Shown here: piece by piece, positions 49,628 through 59,073 of the stretch
Layout of the letters: each line of letters opens with the position of its first letter
Numbering within the stretch: position 1 is the stretch's first letter
Assembly (NCBI GenBank): GCA_000702525.1
Contig: JNIN01000001.1
Coordinates: 186,001 to 250,000 of the forward strand
Reading direction: 5' to 3'
Length of the DNA stretch: 64,000 nucleotides
Source of the DNA: Lachnospiraceae bacterium AC2012
GTDB taxonomy: Bacteria; Bacillota; Clostridia; Lachnospirales; Lachnospiraceae
Position numbers and translations under genes: made by a program
The notes under the pieces: generated by a model
Database searches by the model: none
Told to the model about the DNA's origin: nothing
The model's input: the letters and a program-made list of their open reading frames with translations, nothing else

Positions 49628-52246
49628 TAACATGCGCTTTACTAAGATTCGTAGAATTTGTATGGAGAGGCTGCCAGCTCGTATGGCAGTCTCTATTTCG
49701 CTTTTTAGGAGGCGATATTGTTTGTCATTATCTGTGATGACGGTTGATACACCAGCCATCAGGGAGTTGACACCTTGAATGCTGACATCATTGGTGCCGG
49801 TCAAAACAAATCCGTTGAATCCCAGTTCCTTTCGTAAAACTCCCTCGAGTAGGATTCGATAGGAACCGCACATATGGTGATTTAAAATCGTGTTACTCGC
49901 AAGAATCGCATCTGGCTTTTCTTCGCGAAACAGGATGTCATAAGGACGTAAGTAGAGCTCGCGAATCGTTCGCTCATCGGCGAGTACGATGCGGCTTCCG
50001 AGGCAAGTCTCGCTATTGGCACAAAGCACATGACCGATACAACTCTTTATATTGGCACGATGTAAGCCACGAATTTTATACATCAGCATAATACCGGTGA
50101 CATAGGGATCCTCGGAGAGGGAATCGACATTCGAACCGGATAATGGAATGCGGTGTACATTGAGCGATGTATCTTCCAGCATATGGATATCTGCCCGATA
50201 TGCCTCCAGCCCGATACAATATCCCACTTCTTCCATCAGGGAGCGATTGAATGTTTGTGCCAGATTCAGGGCGGAAGGCATACAAACCGTCGGGAAATTA
50301 TTCGTGATCCCATTGTTTCCAGGACAGAGCTTAAAGGATGGGATTCCCAGCCGCTTGTTCTCTGGAAGAGAGAGAACGTGATTTCTCTTGGTAAGCGTTT
50401 CCTGTGGTTTCAATGCAATAAGGAAATCAATCAATTCTTCCTCCGTCATCTGGTCCACAAAGGAGCTGATGAGCGTCGGTGTCTTTAGGACATCTTCCCA
50501 CTGGATATTATGATCTTTTATTTCCGGGCGGGAAGCAGCCACCATATTGGCCATAAGCAGGTTTTCTCGCTGCAGATTAATCTTTACTTTAAAAGCGGTA
50601 TCTTCCGATAAAATGCGTGTATGATCACCGGAAATCGTCTCGTTGGTTCCGGGATTTAGTACACGATAGGAACCGGAAGGCGTGAGATGATAAACCATTT
50701 GCTTGATTAATCGAGGTTCTTCGTTTGTGAAATCTCCTGCTGGAAGGAGATTTTGAATAGAGTTTCCAACGAAAAACTGATACGTTCCGGATTCCAAGAA
50801 CCATGCATTCTGAGCGCTTACAAAGGTGGATAGATTTCGAAGCGGGATACGGATCGCAACTTCTTCGGATTCCTCTGGAAGAATCTCATTTGTTTTCTGG
50901 AAGGCAATTAATTGTTTCGTAGGATGAGATTGTATCGTTCCAGGAAATGTAGCGTATACTTCGACCGTTTCTTTGCCGGCTACCTTGCCAACATTTTTGA
51001 CATTGACAAGTAACACACGATTAATCGGATTAAAGAAGATTGGCGAAATAGTAAATGCTGTATAGGAAAGTCCGAATCCGAATGGGTAAGCGACACAGTC
51101 CTCCTTGTTTGTGAAGGTGGAGAAGTATCGATATCCGGTATAGATTCCCTCTTCATAGCATGTTTCAATCCAGGTATCATCTTCGGGATTGATGGGATCT
51201 CCACGGTAGAAATTGGCACTCGCCGGATAATCATCGAAATTGTAGCACCAGGTATCTGTCAACTTTCCGGAAGGGCATTCTTTGCCACTTAAGATATCTA
51301 AAAGCGCTTCGGGGCCTGCCTGTCCGGGAAGTCCTGCATAGAGAAGGGCCTTTACATCATATTTTTTCATCCATTCCAGATGGATGGGATATGCCGTATT
51401 CAGGATGACAATGGTCTTTGGAAAGATATGGCAAATCATACGAAGAAGCGCATCTTCTTCCTGTGTCAGATAGTATTCTCCAGGAATCGGGCGCACGTCG
51501 CGTCCACGTAAGGACGGTCTGGAAATGATCATGATGCCATATTCGGACAGATTTCTTGCATGATTAAAAATCATACGATCCGGTGTTCTGTCAGAAGGTA
51601 TGTGAAAGAAACGATCCAGTTCTTCATTTAGCTGGAAGGAACTTTTTTCAATTGCTTCTTCCAGGGTTGGTGTAGAGCGACCAATAACTTCATTGTGGAA
51701 GGAATGCGTACGAAAATTCGCATATCCGCTTCCGAATATATTTAATGTCTCCTTTGGAGGCATCGGTAATACAGATTCAAAATTTTTTAAGAGAACAAAG
51801 CTTTCTCTGGCAGCGTTTAAGGCAACATTGTCTTCGTGAATGGTTCTAGGATCCTTTTGAAAATTGGCATAATTCACCCCTCGTACGTGAAGGGTCATAT
51901 CCTCGGTGATATTTCCCTCTGCGTCACGAAACGTACTGAGAACGAGCGTGTGTGAGGAGTTATAGCCGACTCTTCCGCGTACGGGAATGCATAGGATGTC
52001 CTGATCGTCCGGCATATTGGCATCGACGGGATGCAGAAAGAAGCAGTGGTGAATTTTCGCTCCATCCAGCGTAACATTTCCGATGTAATCCGTATTTAGT
52101 TTTCTACTGGTATAAATGGCGATAATTCCAGTACAACGGTCGTCGTAACGAAATAATGGATGCTCTGTTTCAGCCGGATCAAAATAGATTGGTCCCTGCG
52201 TGATAAACGGCGGAAGATAATTTTTGTTTGTAGATTCCCTTGTCAT
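49613..52246 (-). CDS. Domain-permuted glycoside hydrolase family 3 protein lacking catalytic residues
   Basis: 877 residues, uninterrupted. Domains are in permuted order, as in Ruminococcus albus and Butyrivibrio beta-glucosidases: the GH3 C-terminal domain first (NAARESFVLLKNFESVLPMP at about 110), an Fn3-like domain (VKNVGKVAGKETVEVYATFP, about 420-500), then the TIM barrel (about 590-877). Key sites are changed: the nucleophile motif SDW is FVLTGTND (Gly817), the Lys of the KH pair is Gly738 (CIGHVLCANSE), and the substrate Asp of DGP is Pro642 (LCPGNNGI). It probably cannot hydrolyse glycosides by the normal mechanism and may bind or sense sugars. No signal peptide, so it is cytoplasmic. 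AAGGGGAG precedes the start. Confidence 0.88.
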   Translation of the reverse strand: MTRESTNKNYLPPFITQGPIYFDPAETEHPLFRYDDRCTGIIAIYTSRKLNTDYIGNVTLDGAKIHHCFFLHPVDANMPDDQDILCIPVRGRVGYNSSHTLVLSTFRDAEGNITEDMTLHVRGVNYANFQKDPRTIHEDNVALNAARESFVLLKNFESVLPMPPKETLNIFGSGYANFRTHSFHNEVIGRSTPTLEEAIEKSSFQLNEELDRFFHIPSDRTPDRMIFNHARNLSEYGIMIISRPSLRGRDVRPIPGEYYLTQEEDALLRMICHIFPKTIVILNTAYPIHLEWMKKYDVKALLYAGLPGQAGPEALLDILSGKECPSGKLTDTWCYNFDDYPASANFYRGDPINPEDDTWIETCYEEGIYTGYRYFSTFTNKEDCVAYPFGFGLSYTAFTISPIFFNPINRVLLVNVKNVGKVAGKETVEVYATFPGTIQSHPTKQLIAFQKTNEILPEESEEVAIRIPLRNLSTFVSAQNAWFLESGTYQFFVGNSIQNLLPAGDFTNEEPRLIKQMVYHLTPSGSYRVLNPGTNETISGDHTRILSEDTAFKVKINLQRENLLMANMVAASRPEIKDHNIQWEDVLKTPTLISSFVDQMTEEELIDFLIALKPQETLTKRNHVLSLPENKRLGIPSFKLCPGNNGITNNFPTVCMPSALNLAQTFNRSLMEEVGYCIGLEAYRADIHMLEDTSLNVHRIPLSGSNVDSLSEDPYVTGIMLMYKIRGLHRANIKSCIGHVLCANSETCLGSRIVLADERTIRELYLRPYDILFREEKPDAILASNTILNHHMCGSYRILLEGVLRKELGFNGFVLTGTNDVSIQGVNSLMAGVSTVITDNDKQYRLLKSEIETAIRAGSLSIQILRILVKRMLLSLK

Positions 52247-52433
52247 AGACTCAACTCCCCTTCACTGTAGACAAATACCTATCCTATAGCAATTGTAGCA
52301 CACTTGGTATAAATTTTGTTAATTTAACAAAAAGTTCATGACATATTGTCGATTTGTGCAATATTTTGAATCACAAAAAAGGCGAAGAGTGATATATTAA
52401 TATAAAGGTGAAAACTATTTTGGGAGAAAAGTT

Positions 52434-53972
52434 ATGAAAAATAAGAAGTCTATTCTAAAAGGCCGCGCGTCAGCAGTATTTCTTATTGCTGTTACGGCTA
52501 TTGTTTGTGTCGCCTTCTTCATATTGGGAATTCGTCGTATGCAAAACATCTATTCAGAGCAGATGTATGTTACGGAATTGGAGACGCGGAAACAATCTTT
52601 ATCGGATTCTGTGAATAATTTCATTGCGACAATTGACTTGAAGCGTTCTGAGGCGGATGAATATTATACGGAGTTGATGACACAGTCCGAGACGAAAGCC
52701 AAGGAATATGCAATCGCCTATGGTGATTACGGGGAAGGTCTGTCAAATTATTTTGACAGTGTTGCACTTTGTGATTGTTTCAGTTATATCATTATCGATG
52801 CGTCGACCAATCAGGTGCTCTATGCTGCGGGTGCATTATCGCAGATTGAGTACACAGGTGATGTTGACGCACTGACCGAGGGATTGGCCTATTCCACACT
52901 GATTAAGAACGGTAACATTTCCTGTGTTTATGGTATCTCTAAGGAGTATGTGGAGACGAAACTTCTAAATGAACTGGCTGGAGAAATCAAGGTTCGAAAG
53001 TATCAGGACGGGGAATATCTCTGGATTGAGCGAATTGACAATCTGGAGGGAGGCAATGATTTTGCAACCGTTTTGGTACATCCGGGAAATCCGGAGATCG
53101 AAGGGAAAACGATTTCCACAGAGACACTGGATGAGAAGGATAATGCCTATAACCAGGCGATGCTGGATGGAATCAAGGCGGATGGAGAAGTCTATACGAC
53201 GTATTGGTATCAGGAATACCAGAGCGATTTGATTAGTAAGAAAATTGTTTACAGTAAATGGTATGAAGATTATCAATGGGTGATTTCCATGGGCATTCCG
53301 GCACATGAAATTGTGGAATTTGTTTCGGAGACGGAGAAGGAGAATCAGCCGGCAGTTTATCGTATGATTGCTTTGATTACGACGATGTTTGTGGTTCTCT
53401 TTGGACTAGGTATGTTTTTCATTATTGGAAATGATCGACGCCTGTTCCTTCGAACGGAGAAGATCCTTCGAACGGAAGCACATGTGGATGAGCTTACGAA
53501 GGCGAATAATCGAAAATTCGGCAATCGATTCCTGGAAGAGAAATTCGAGGAATACAAGAAGACGGGAGTCAGTCCTGCGATTATGATTTTGGATGTCGAT
53601 AAATTTAAGGGAATCAACGATACCTATGGTCATGATGCTGGAGATGAGGTCTTGAAGAAGGTTGTTCGAGTCATGAAGAAAAATATGCGCGCCACGGATA
53701 CCTTAATCCGTTGGGGCGGTGACGAGTTTGTTGGTGTATATGATGCGGTATCAAAGGATGGTTTATATCTTCTTGCGGAGAAGGTATTTGAATCCTTTGA
53801 GGACCTTTCGATTTCATCGAAGGGAAAGATTGTAAATGCAACCGTTTCGATTGGATTTACACATTTTAAACCGCAGGATAAGAGTTTTAAGGATGCGATT
53901 AAAAGGGCGGATAATGGTCTATACCATTCCAAGTCCGGAGGTCGAAACCAGTTTTCAATTTTAGATGAATAA
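52434..53972 (+). CDS. Diguanylate cyclase with extracellular Cache-like sensor
   Basis: 512 residues. Membrane helices at about 10-33 (AVFLIAVTAIVCVAFFILG) and 311-332 (MIALITTMFVVLFGLGMFFI) flank an extracytoplasmic domain of about 275 residues that looks Cache-like (YWYQEYQSDLISKKIVYSKW and the following EDYQWVISMGIP). The cytoplasmic cyclase is complete: DELTKANNRKFGNRF, ILDVDKFKGINDTYGHDAGD and RWGGDEFVGVYD (GGDEF at 428-432). An inhibitory I-site RxxD (Arg419-Asp422) sits five residues before GGDEF, so feedback control by c-di-GMP is likely. GGGAGAAAAGTT gives the start. It makes c-di-GMP in response to an unknown external signal. Confidence 0.92.
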   Translation: MKNKKSILKGRASAVFLIAVTAIVCVAFFILGIRRMQNIYSEQMYVTELETRKQSLSDSVNNFIATIDLKRSEADEYYTELMTQSETKAKEYAIAYGDYGEGLSNYFDSVALCDCFSYIIIDASTNQVLYAAGALSQIEYTGDVDALTEGLAYSTLIKNGNISCVYGISKEYVETKLLNELAGEIKVRKYQDGEYLWIERIDNLEGGNDFATVLVHPGNPEIEGKTISTETLDEKDNAYNQAMLDGIKADGEVYTTYWYQEYQSDLISKKIVYSKWYEDYQWVISMGIPAHEIVEFVSETEKENQPAVYRMIALITTMFVVLFGLGMFFIIGNDRRLFLRTEKILRTEAHVDELTKANNRKFGNRFLEEKFEEYKKTGVSPAIMILDVDKFKGINDTYGHDAGDEVLKKVVRVMKKNMRATDTLIRWGGDEFVGVYDAVSKDGLYLLAEKVFESFEDLSISSKGKIVNATVSIGFTHFKPQDKSFKDAIKRADNGLYHSKSGGRNQFSILDE

Positions 53973-53994
53973 AATGAGAAAAAGGGGATAAGTT

Positions 53995-54660
53995 ATGATC
54001 ATAACGATTGAGAGAGAATGTGGAAGCGCTGCGCATGAAGTCGCGGAAGAATTAGCGCAGATGTATAACTTAAAATTATTTGATAAAGAGAGAATGATCG
54101 AAAGGGCAAAAGAGCTTCAAATCTATGAGGAAGTGGAAAGCTTTTTCGAAGAACGTCCGACGAAGAGTCTCTATCCGGTTTCCGATTCCGGGGAAACGCC
54201 GGAATTTGGAAAGCAGATTTATGAGAAGCTTCGCATGCTTACTTCAGAGGATAATTTTGTTATGATTGGACGTTGCGGGAATTATATATATCGAAATTAT
54301 CCGGATGTCGTTTCCGTATTTTTACATGCGGAAGTAAAGGATCGTATCAGTAGAACCATGATGAAGCAGGGGCTGGATCGTTGGAGTGCAGGCCGCCTGA
54401 TGGATGATGTAGATGATAAGCGTCGTCGTTTCTACAAATTCTATACGGGTAGAGTATGGGATCAGGCTTCGGATTATGACCTTTGTTTAAATACGAGTCA
54501 TACAGGAATCGATGGTGCGGTTCGTATGATTAAATCCTATATCGAGACAAAATTTGGAGAACGGGATGCGTCAAAGGCCATTCGTGCCATGGACGAAGAA
54601 ATGATGCAAAACTTTCTGGGAGATCCTGTGTCAGAAGATTTATTTCGGTTTCAACAATAA
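53995..54660 (+). CDS. Cytidylate-kinase-like family protein
   Basis: 221 residues of the Cytidylate_kin2 (AAA_26) family. It begins IITIERECGSAAHEVAEELA, equivalent to the P-loop region of CMP kinase but without the full GxxGxGK motif (RECGSAAHEVA), and contains YNLKLFDKERMIERAKEL and MIGRCGNYIYRNYPDVVSVF. These proteins are widespread in Lachnospiraceae, often near unrelated genes; a nucleotide-kinase role is presumed, not shown. It lies 22 bp after the cyclase and just before the riboflavin riboswitch. Confidence 0.85.
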   Translation: MIITIERECGSAAHEVAEELAQMYNLKLFDKERMIERAKELQIYEEVESFFEERPTKSLYPVSDSGETPEFGKQIYEKLRMLTSEDNFVMIGRCGNYIYRNYPDVVSVFLHAEVKDRISRTMMKQGLDRWSAGRLMDDVDDKRRRFYKFYTGRVWDQASDYDLCLNTSHTGIDGAVRMIKSYIETKFGERDASKAIRAMDEEMMQNFLGDPVSEDLFRFQQ

Positions 54661-54712
54661 TAAACCTTGACGTAGATACGCAAGTATACTACTCTAGGTG
54701 TATAAATTTCAT

Positions 54713-54818
54713 ATCTTCGGGGCAGGGTGCAATTCCCTACCGGCGGTAAAGCCCGCGAGCGTAATGCATGAATCGGTGAAATTCCGATGCCGACAGTATA
54801 GTCTGGATGGAAGAAGAT
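54713..54818 (+). promoter_or_regulatory. FMN riboswitch (RFN element)
   Basis: The conserved RFN core is present: ATCTTCGGGGCAGGGTG, then ATTCCCTACCGGCGGTAAA, GCCCGCGAGC, a variable arm, GGTGAAATTCCGATGCCGAC, AGTATAGTCTGGATGG and GAAGAAGAT closing the outer helix (ATCTTC 54713-54718 with GAAGAT 54813-54818). FMN binding should favour the following terminator and shut off riboflavin synthesis. Confidence 0.97.
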
Positions 54819-54841
54819 GAGGATAGAGATCGTATCGTTTG

Positions 54842-54874
54842 CTCCGAGCGCTTTTTGGCGTTCGGAGTTTTTTT
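54842..54874 (+). terminator. Riboswitch expression-platform terminator
   Basis: CTCCGAGCGC (54842-54851) pairs with GCGTTCGGAG (54858-54867), one G-U, followed by TTTTTTT; this is the switchable terminator of the riboswitch. Confidence 0.88.
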
Positions 54875-54902
54875 ATAGCTATCGATCTATCTGTTTTTTG
54901 TG

Positions 54903-54929
54903 CCCCGCCATATTTGGCGGGGTTTTTTT
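54903..54929 (+). terminator. Second terminator hairpin before ribD
   Basis: CCCCGCCA (54903-54910) pairs with TGGCGGGG (54915-54922), 4-nt loop, followed by TTTTTTT. It lies between the switch terminator and ribD, so it either doubles the stop or must be read through for ribD expression. Confidence 0.85.
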
Positions 54930-54980
54930 ATGGAAATGTTACAGCACATCGTTACAGTTTGATTGGATGGGGGACAATGT

Positions 54981-56105
54981 ATGACAAATTTAGAAGATGA
55001 GAAGTATATGCGAAGAGCCATAGAACTGGCAAAACTCGGAGAGGGATATGTGCACCCCAATCCGTTAGTCGGTGCGGTCATTGTGAAGGATGGTCGAATG
55101 GTCGGTTCTGGATATCATCGAAAGTACGGATGCAAACATGCAGAACGCGAGGCTTTTGCATCGCTTCAGAATAAGGAGGATGCCATGGGAGCGACGCTCT
55201 ATGTAACACTGGAGCCGTGTTGCCATCGTGGGAAAACACCTCCATGCACCGAGGCAATTTTGGAACATAAGATTGCAAGAGTGGTGATCGGTTCTAGAGA
55301 TCCGAACCCGCTGGTTAGTGGACGAGGCGTGCGGATTTTACAGAGTTATGGCGTGGAAGTGGTAGAGGACTTTTTGAAAGAGGAGTGCGATGCATTAAAT
55401 CCGATTTTCTTTCACTATATTACGAAGAAAACACCCTATGTATTCTTAAAATACGCACAGACACTGGATGGGAAAATAGCGACAAAGACCGGGAAATCAA
55501 AGTGGATTTCCTGCGAGAAGTCGAGGGAAGATGTACATTTCCTGCGGCATCGATGCATGGGAATTCTGGTCGGGATTCAGACGGTCTTATCCGATGATCC
55601 AAGTCTTACGGCAAGATATAGGGAGCATCCAAGGAATCCCATTCGAATCGTTCTGGATGCAAAGCTTCGGATTCCATTGGATGCAACGCTTGTGAAAACA
55701 GCAGGAGAAGTTCCAACGATTGTGGTTACTTCAGAAGAATTTCTAGATGCGGATAGTTTGCGAGAGAAGAGATTGGCATTAGAAAACGCGGGAGTGGAGA
55801 TTTTGGGAGTTCCAAAGAATCCCGATACCAAACATCTCTCGCTTACAGCGTTGATGCAAGAATTGGGAAAACGCGGGATTGACAGTGTTCTGATTGAGGG
55901 AGGCGGATGTGTGAATGATTCCGCCATTCGAGAGGATATTGTGGATGAAATCCAGATCTATCTTGCACCGAAAGTTTTTGGTGGGACAGCACCGTCTCCG
56001 GTTGGTGGCATTGGTGTGAGCGAAGTGATGGACGCGAAGCAGTATCATTTCCAGTCGGTTGAGAGAATCGGCGAGGACTTGAAACTCTGTTACAGGAGGG
56101 CATAA
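54981..56105 (+). CDS. ribD: Bifunctional riboflavin deaminase/reductase
   Basis: Two consecutive steps of riboflavin synthesis: deamination of the pyrimidine and NADPH reduction of the ribosyl side chain. 374 residues from the ATG at 54981 (GGGGGACAATGT before it; a TTG at 54963 is rejected). The deaminase half (about 1-145) carries KHAEREAF and EPCCHRGKTPPCTEAI, the zinc ligands. The reductase half starts at about 150 (YVFLKYAQTLDGKIATKTGK) and has ILVGIQTVLSDDPSLTAR and LIEGGGCVNDSAI. It is the first gene of the FMN-controlled operon, 2 bp from ribE. Confidence 0.96.
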   Translation: MTNLEDEKYMRRAIELAKLGEGYVHPNPLVGAVIVKDGRMVGSGYHRKYGCKHAEREAFASLQNKEDAMGATLYVTLEPCCHRGKTPPCTEAILEHKIARVVIGSRDPNPLVSGRGVRILQSYGVEVVEDFLKEECDALNPIFFHYITKKTPYVFLKYAQTLDGKIATKTGKSKWISCEKSREDVHFLRHRCMGILVGIQTVLSDDPSLTARYREHPRNPIRIVLDAKLRIPLDATLVKTAGEVPTIVVTSEEFLDADSLREKRLALENAGVEILGVPKNPDTKHLSLTALMQELGKRGIDSVLIEGGGCVNDSAIREDIVDEIQIYLAPKVFGGTAPSPVGGIGVSEVMDAKQYHFQSVERIGEDLKLCYRRA

Positions 56106-56107
56106 GG

Positions 56108-56758
56108 ATGTTTACAGGAATCGTAGAAGAGACAGGTTTTGTTAAGGCAATTTATTTACAAGGGGAGTCCGGGACAATCCAGATTGCAGCATCGAAAGTG
56201 TTGCAGGGGACGAAACTTGGAGACAGTATTGCGGTGAATGGAATATGCCTGACCATGACAAAAATCCTGGCGGATGGATTTGAGGCGGACGTCATGGCAG
56301 AGACCGTGAGACGAAGTAGTTTGAAGGCGATGCGAGAGGGCTCTGTTGTGAATCTTGAGCGGGCAATGGCTTGTGATGGAAGATTTGGAGGTCATATCGT
56401 TTCGGGGCATATCGATGGTGTCGGTGAGATCGTGTCGATTCGTCCGGAAGGAAATGCAATCTGGTACCAAATCCGTGCGAAAGAGGAAATTCTGCGTTAC
56501 ATCGTATCGAAGGGTTCGATTGCCATCGATGGCATCAGCCTGACAGTGGCGGCAGTGGAAGAAGACACATTTCTTGTTTCTGTCATTCCACATACGAGGT
56601 CACAAACGGCGCTGAAAGAGCGAAGCGTTGGAGATGTGGTAAATCTTGAAAATGATGTGATCGGAAAATATGTCGAACGATTGCTTGGTTTGAAAAAGTC
56701 GGAAGGAAATGAGAACGCAGGCCTTACCTATGAGATGCTAGAGGCATTGGAATGGTAG
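56108..56758 (+). CDS. ribE: Riboflavin synthase, alpha subunit
   Basis: Converts two 6,7-dimethyl-8-ribityllumazines into riboflavin. 216 residues made of two repeated lumazine-binding domains: [12 protein letters not shown] with [11 protein letters not shown], and [11 protein letters not shown] with [17 protein letters not shown]. This is the usual length and duplication. AGGAGGGCATAAGG precedes the ATG, and it is translationally close to ribD and ribBA. Confidence 0.95.
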   Translation: MFTGIVEETGFVKAIYLQGESGTIQIAASKVLQGTKLGDSIAVNGICLTMTKILADGFEADVMAETVRRSSLKAMREGSVVNLERAMACDGRFGGHIVSGHIDGVGEIVSIRPEGNAIWYQIRAKEEILRYIVSKGSIAIDGISLTVAAVEEDTFLVSVIPHTRSQTALKERSVGDVVNLENDVIGKYVERLLGLKKSEGNENAGLTYEMLEALEW

Positions 56759-56805
56759 GAATTATCGATATAGGAATCATAGAAAAAAAGGATGGGAGAA
56801 GAAAG

Positions 56806-58020
56806 ATGGAAGAATTTGTATATGGAACAATCGAAAAAGCATTGGAAGATTTGAAGCAGGGGAAAGTGATTCTAGTCAGCGATGACGAGAATCGAGAGAA
56901 TGAGGGGGATATGATCTGTGCTGCAAAATATGCAACGAAAGAAAATATCAACAAGATGGCGAGCATGGCAAGAGGACTGATCTGTACACCAATGTCAGAG
57001 GAACATGCCGCTCGATTAGGTCTTCCACCGATGGTTTCAGAGAATACCGATAATCATCAGACGGCATTTACCGTCGCGATTGATCACGTCAAAACGACTA
57101 CGGGAATCTCGGCCGAGGAGCGCGCATTTACGATGAGAGCCTGCGCAGATCTTAAGAGTGTTCCTACCGATTTTCGGAGACCGGGACATGTCTTCCCGCT
57201 GGTTGCAAAGCGTGGTGGCGTACTTGTTCGAAATGGGCATACCGAGGCTACGGTAGATCTCTGTCGACTGGCGGGGCTTCCGGAGGTGGGAGTCTGTTGT
57301 GAAGTCATGCGTGAGGACGGAACGATGATGCGTACGGAGGAATTACAGAAGCTGTCTCTGCAGGAAGATATGACCTATATTACGATTCAGCAGCTGCAGG
57401 ATTATATCCGGGTTCATGAAAAGCATGTTAAGAGAGAGGCGGATGCGCATCTTCCAACGCAGTATGGCGATTTCCAGATGTTTGGATATAGCAATGACAT
57501 CACAGGAGAACATCATATTGCTTTGGTGAAAGGGGATATCGCCAGTGGAGAAGAGGTACTTTGCAGAGTGCATTCGGAATGCCTGACGGGCGATGCCTTT
57601 GGGTCGCTTCGTTGTGACTGTGGATTACAGTTGCAACGTGCCATGGAACAGATCGAACGTGAAGGACGTGGTGTTCTTCTTTACATGAGACAGGAGGGGC
57701 GCGGGATAGGGCTTCTGAATAAGATTCGTGCCTATGCATTGCAGGAACAGGGATATGACACGGTGGAGGCCAATGTGAAACTCGGCTTTGCTCCCGATTT
57801 AAGAGAGTATTGGGTAGGCGCACAGATTTTGAAAGATCTGGGGATTCATTCGCTTCGCTTGCTTACAAACAATCCGGAGAAAGTATATGGATTAAGTGAT
57901 TTTGGAATTGAGATTACAGAGCGTGTTCCGATTGAAATCGAACCGCAAACATATGATGCTTTTTATCTAAAAACAAAACAGGATAAGATGGGGCACATTT
58001 TTAAGAAGATCGTCGTTTAA
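56806..58020 (+). CDS. ribBA: Bifunctional DHBP synthase / GTP cyclohydrolase II
   Basis: Supplies both early substrates of riboflavin synthesis. 404 residues from the ATG at 56806 (GGGAGAAGAAAG before it); a start at 56752, overlapping ribE, adds 18 residues outside the family alignment. The RibB half has [43 protein letters not shown] and [10 protein letters not shown]. The RibA half starts at about 210 with [19 protein letters not shown] (zinc cysteines) and [20 protein letters not shown]. Both active sites are complete. Confidence 0.96.
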   Translation: MEEFVYGTIEKALEDLKQGKVILVSDDENRENEGDMICAAKYATKENINKMASMARGLICTPMSEEHAARLGLPPMVSENTDNHQTAFTVAIDHVKTTTGISAEERAFTMRACADLKSVPTDFRRPGHVFPLVAKRGGVLVRNGHTEATVDLCRLAGLPEVGVCCEVMREDGTMMRTEELQKLSLQEDMTYITIQQLQDYIRVHEKHVKREADAHLPTQYGDFQMFGYSNDITGEHHIALVKGDIASGEEVLCRVHSECLTGDAFGSLRCDCGLQLQRAMEQIEREGRGVLLYMRQEGRGIGLLNKIRAYALQEQGYDTVEANVKLGFAPDLREYWVGAQILKDLGIHSLRLLTNNPEKVYGLSDFGIEITERVPIEIEPQTYDAFYLKTKQDKMGHIFKKIVV

Positions 58021-58082
58021 TAATACGCGAAATAGAAGGGAAAACAGATACTTAGAGTGTTAGATATTTAGGAGGAAAAAAG

Positions 58083-58556
58083 ATGAGAGAAATTCAGTTG
58101 TTAGAGGGTAATGTAGTTGCAAAAGAAGGGATGAAAGTTGGAATTGTAGCGTCACGTTTCAATGAAATCATTGTAAATAAACTTCTGGGAGGCGCCGTGG
58201 ATGGACTGGTGCGACATGGCGTGGAGGAGTCGGATATTACGGCTGCCTGGGTGCCTGGGGCATTTGAGATTCCAATGGTTTGTAAGAAGATGGCAGAGTC
58301 TGGGAAATATGACGCCGTGATTGCGCTGGGAACCGTGATTCGTGGACAGACCAGCCATTATGATTATGTGTGTAATGAGGTCTCCAAGGGCGTTGCGCAG
58401 GTGTCACTGGAAACGGGCGTACCGGTGCTTTTCGGCGTTGTCACAACGGAGAATATTGAGCAGGCGATTGCAAGAGCCGGGTCAAAAGCAGGAAACAAGG
58501 GATATGATTGTGCACTTTCTGCGATTGAAATGGTAAACTTATTGTCACAAATGTAG
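58083..58556 (+). CDS. ribH: 6,7-dimethyl-8-ribityllumazine synthase
   Basis: 157 residues, the size of the icosahedral lumazine synthases. Motifs: [58 protein letters not shown] (catalytic His of SHYDYV) and [16 protein letters not shown]. It provides the substrate of RibE. TTAGGAGGAAAAAAG gives the start. It ends the rib operon; the gap after it contains a promoter for the next gene. Confidence 0.96.
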   Translation: MREIQLLEGNVVAKEGMKVGIVASRFNEIIVNKLLGGAVDGLVRHGVEESDITAAWVPGAFEIPMVCKKMAESGKYDAVIALGTVIRGQTSHYDYVCNEVSKGVAQVSLETGVPVLFGVVTTENIEQAIARAGSKAGNKGYDCALSAIEMVNLLSQM

Positions 58557-58573
58557 AATTTTTAAAATCAGTC

Positions 58574-58582
58574 TGTTATAAT
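58574..58582 (+). promoter_or_regulatory. Extended -10 promoter of the Asp23-family gene
   Basis: TGTTATAAT (58574-58582) matches TGnTATAAT; no clear -35. It lies about 30 bp before the start codon and gives a short leader. Confidence 0.5.
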
Positions 58583-58611
58583 GGCAATATATCTTTTTGG
58601 AGGTACCAATT

Positions 58612-58980
58612 ATGGCTGAAGCAAAAAAAGGTTTTTCAATTAATGAAAATGTGAATGTGACAGAAGAAGTTATTGCCATCATTGCTGGTTTAGCAGCAAC
58701 AGAAGTAGAAGGTGTTAATGCACTTGCTGGCAATCTTACAAATAACGTGATTAGTAAGGCGGGAGCGAATAGATTATCTAAGGGTGTACATGTAGCTGTG
58801 AATGCGGCAGATGACCTTGTAATCAAGTTAAGCTTGATTTTAGATTATGGATATGAAATTCCAGCAGTATGCGAACAGGTTCAGGAGAAGGTTGGAACAA
58901 CTGTTGAGAACATGACAGGCAAGAAAGTATCTGATGTGGATGTTCATATCGCAACAGTTTCTGTAAGTGCAAACGATTAA
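58612..58980 (+). CDS. Asp23/Gls24 (YqhY) family envelope-stress-related protein
   Basis: 122 residues from the ATG at 58612, with TTTTTGGAGGTACC upstream. The conserved N-terminal region EEVIAIIAGLAATEVEGVNA and the C-terminal VQEKVGTTVENMTGKKVSDV with DVHI define the Asp23 family. In Firmicutes this gene (yqhY in Bacillus) lies immediately before nusB, as here. It has been linked to the acetyl-CoA carboxylase and envelope stress; in this organism the role is not known. A hairpin follows before nusB. Confidence 0.9.
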   Translation: MAEAKKGFSINENVNVTEEVIAIIAGLAATEVEGVNALAGNLTNNVISKAGANRLSKGVHVAVNAADDLVIKLSLILDYGYEIPAVCEQVQEKVGTTVENMTGKKVSDVDVHIATVSVSAND

Positions 58981-59017
58981 GAGACTTTTGTTTCTACAAT
59001 TTTTCATGTATAATGTA

Positions 59018-59041
59018 GGGTGTCGTAAGACACCCTTATTT
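59018..59041 (+). terminator. Hairpin between Asp23-family gene and nusB
   Basis: GGGTGTC (59018-59024), loop GTAA, GACACCC (59029-59035), then TTATTTTAT. It is likely the terminator of the preceding gene. A possible -10 box (TATAAT, 59009-59014) just before it would place the hairpin at the very start of a nusB transcript. Confidence 0.75.
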
Positions 59042-59073
59042 TATGCTTATTCAAAGGAAAGAAAGGTATATAT

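Noticed and set aside
54667..54706. Promoter TTGACG...TATACT or TATAAA upstream of the FMN riboswitch
   Set aside because: Spacing is 12 or 28 bp, outside the workable range, so a promoter could not be assigned though one must exist.
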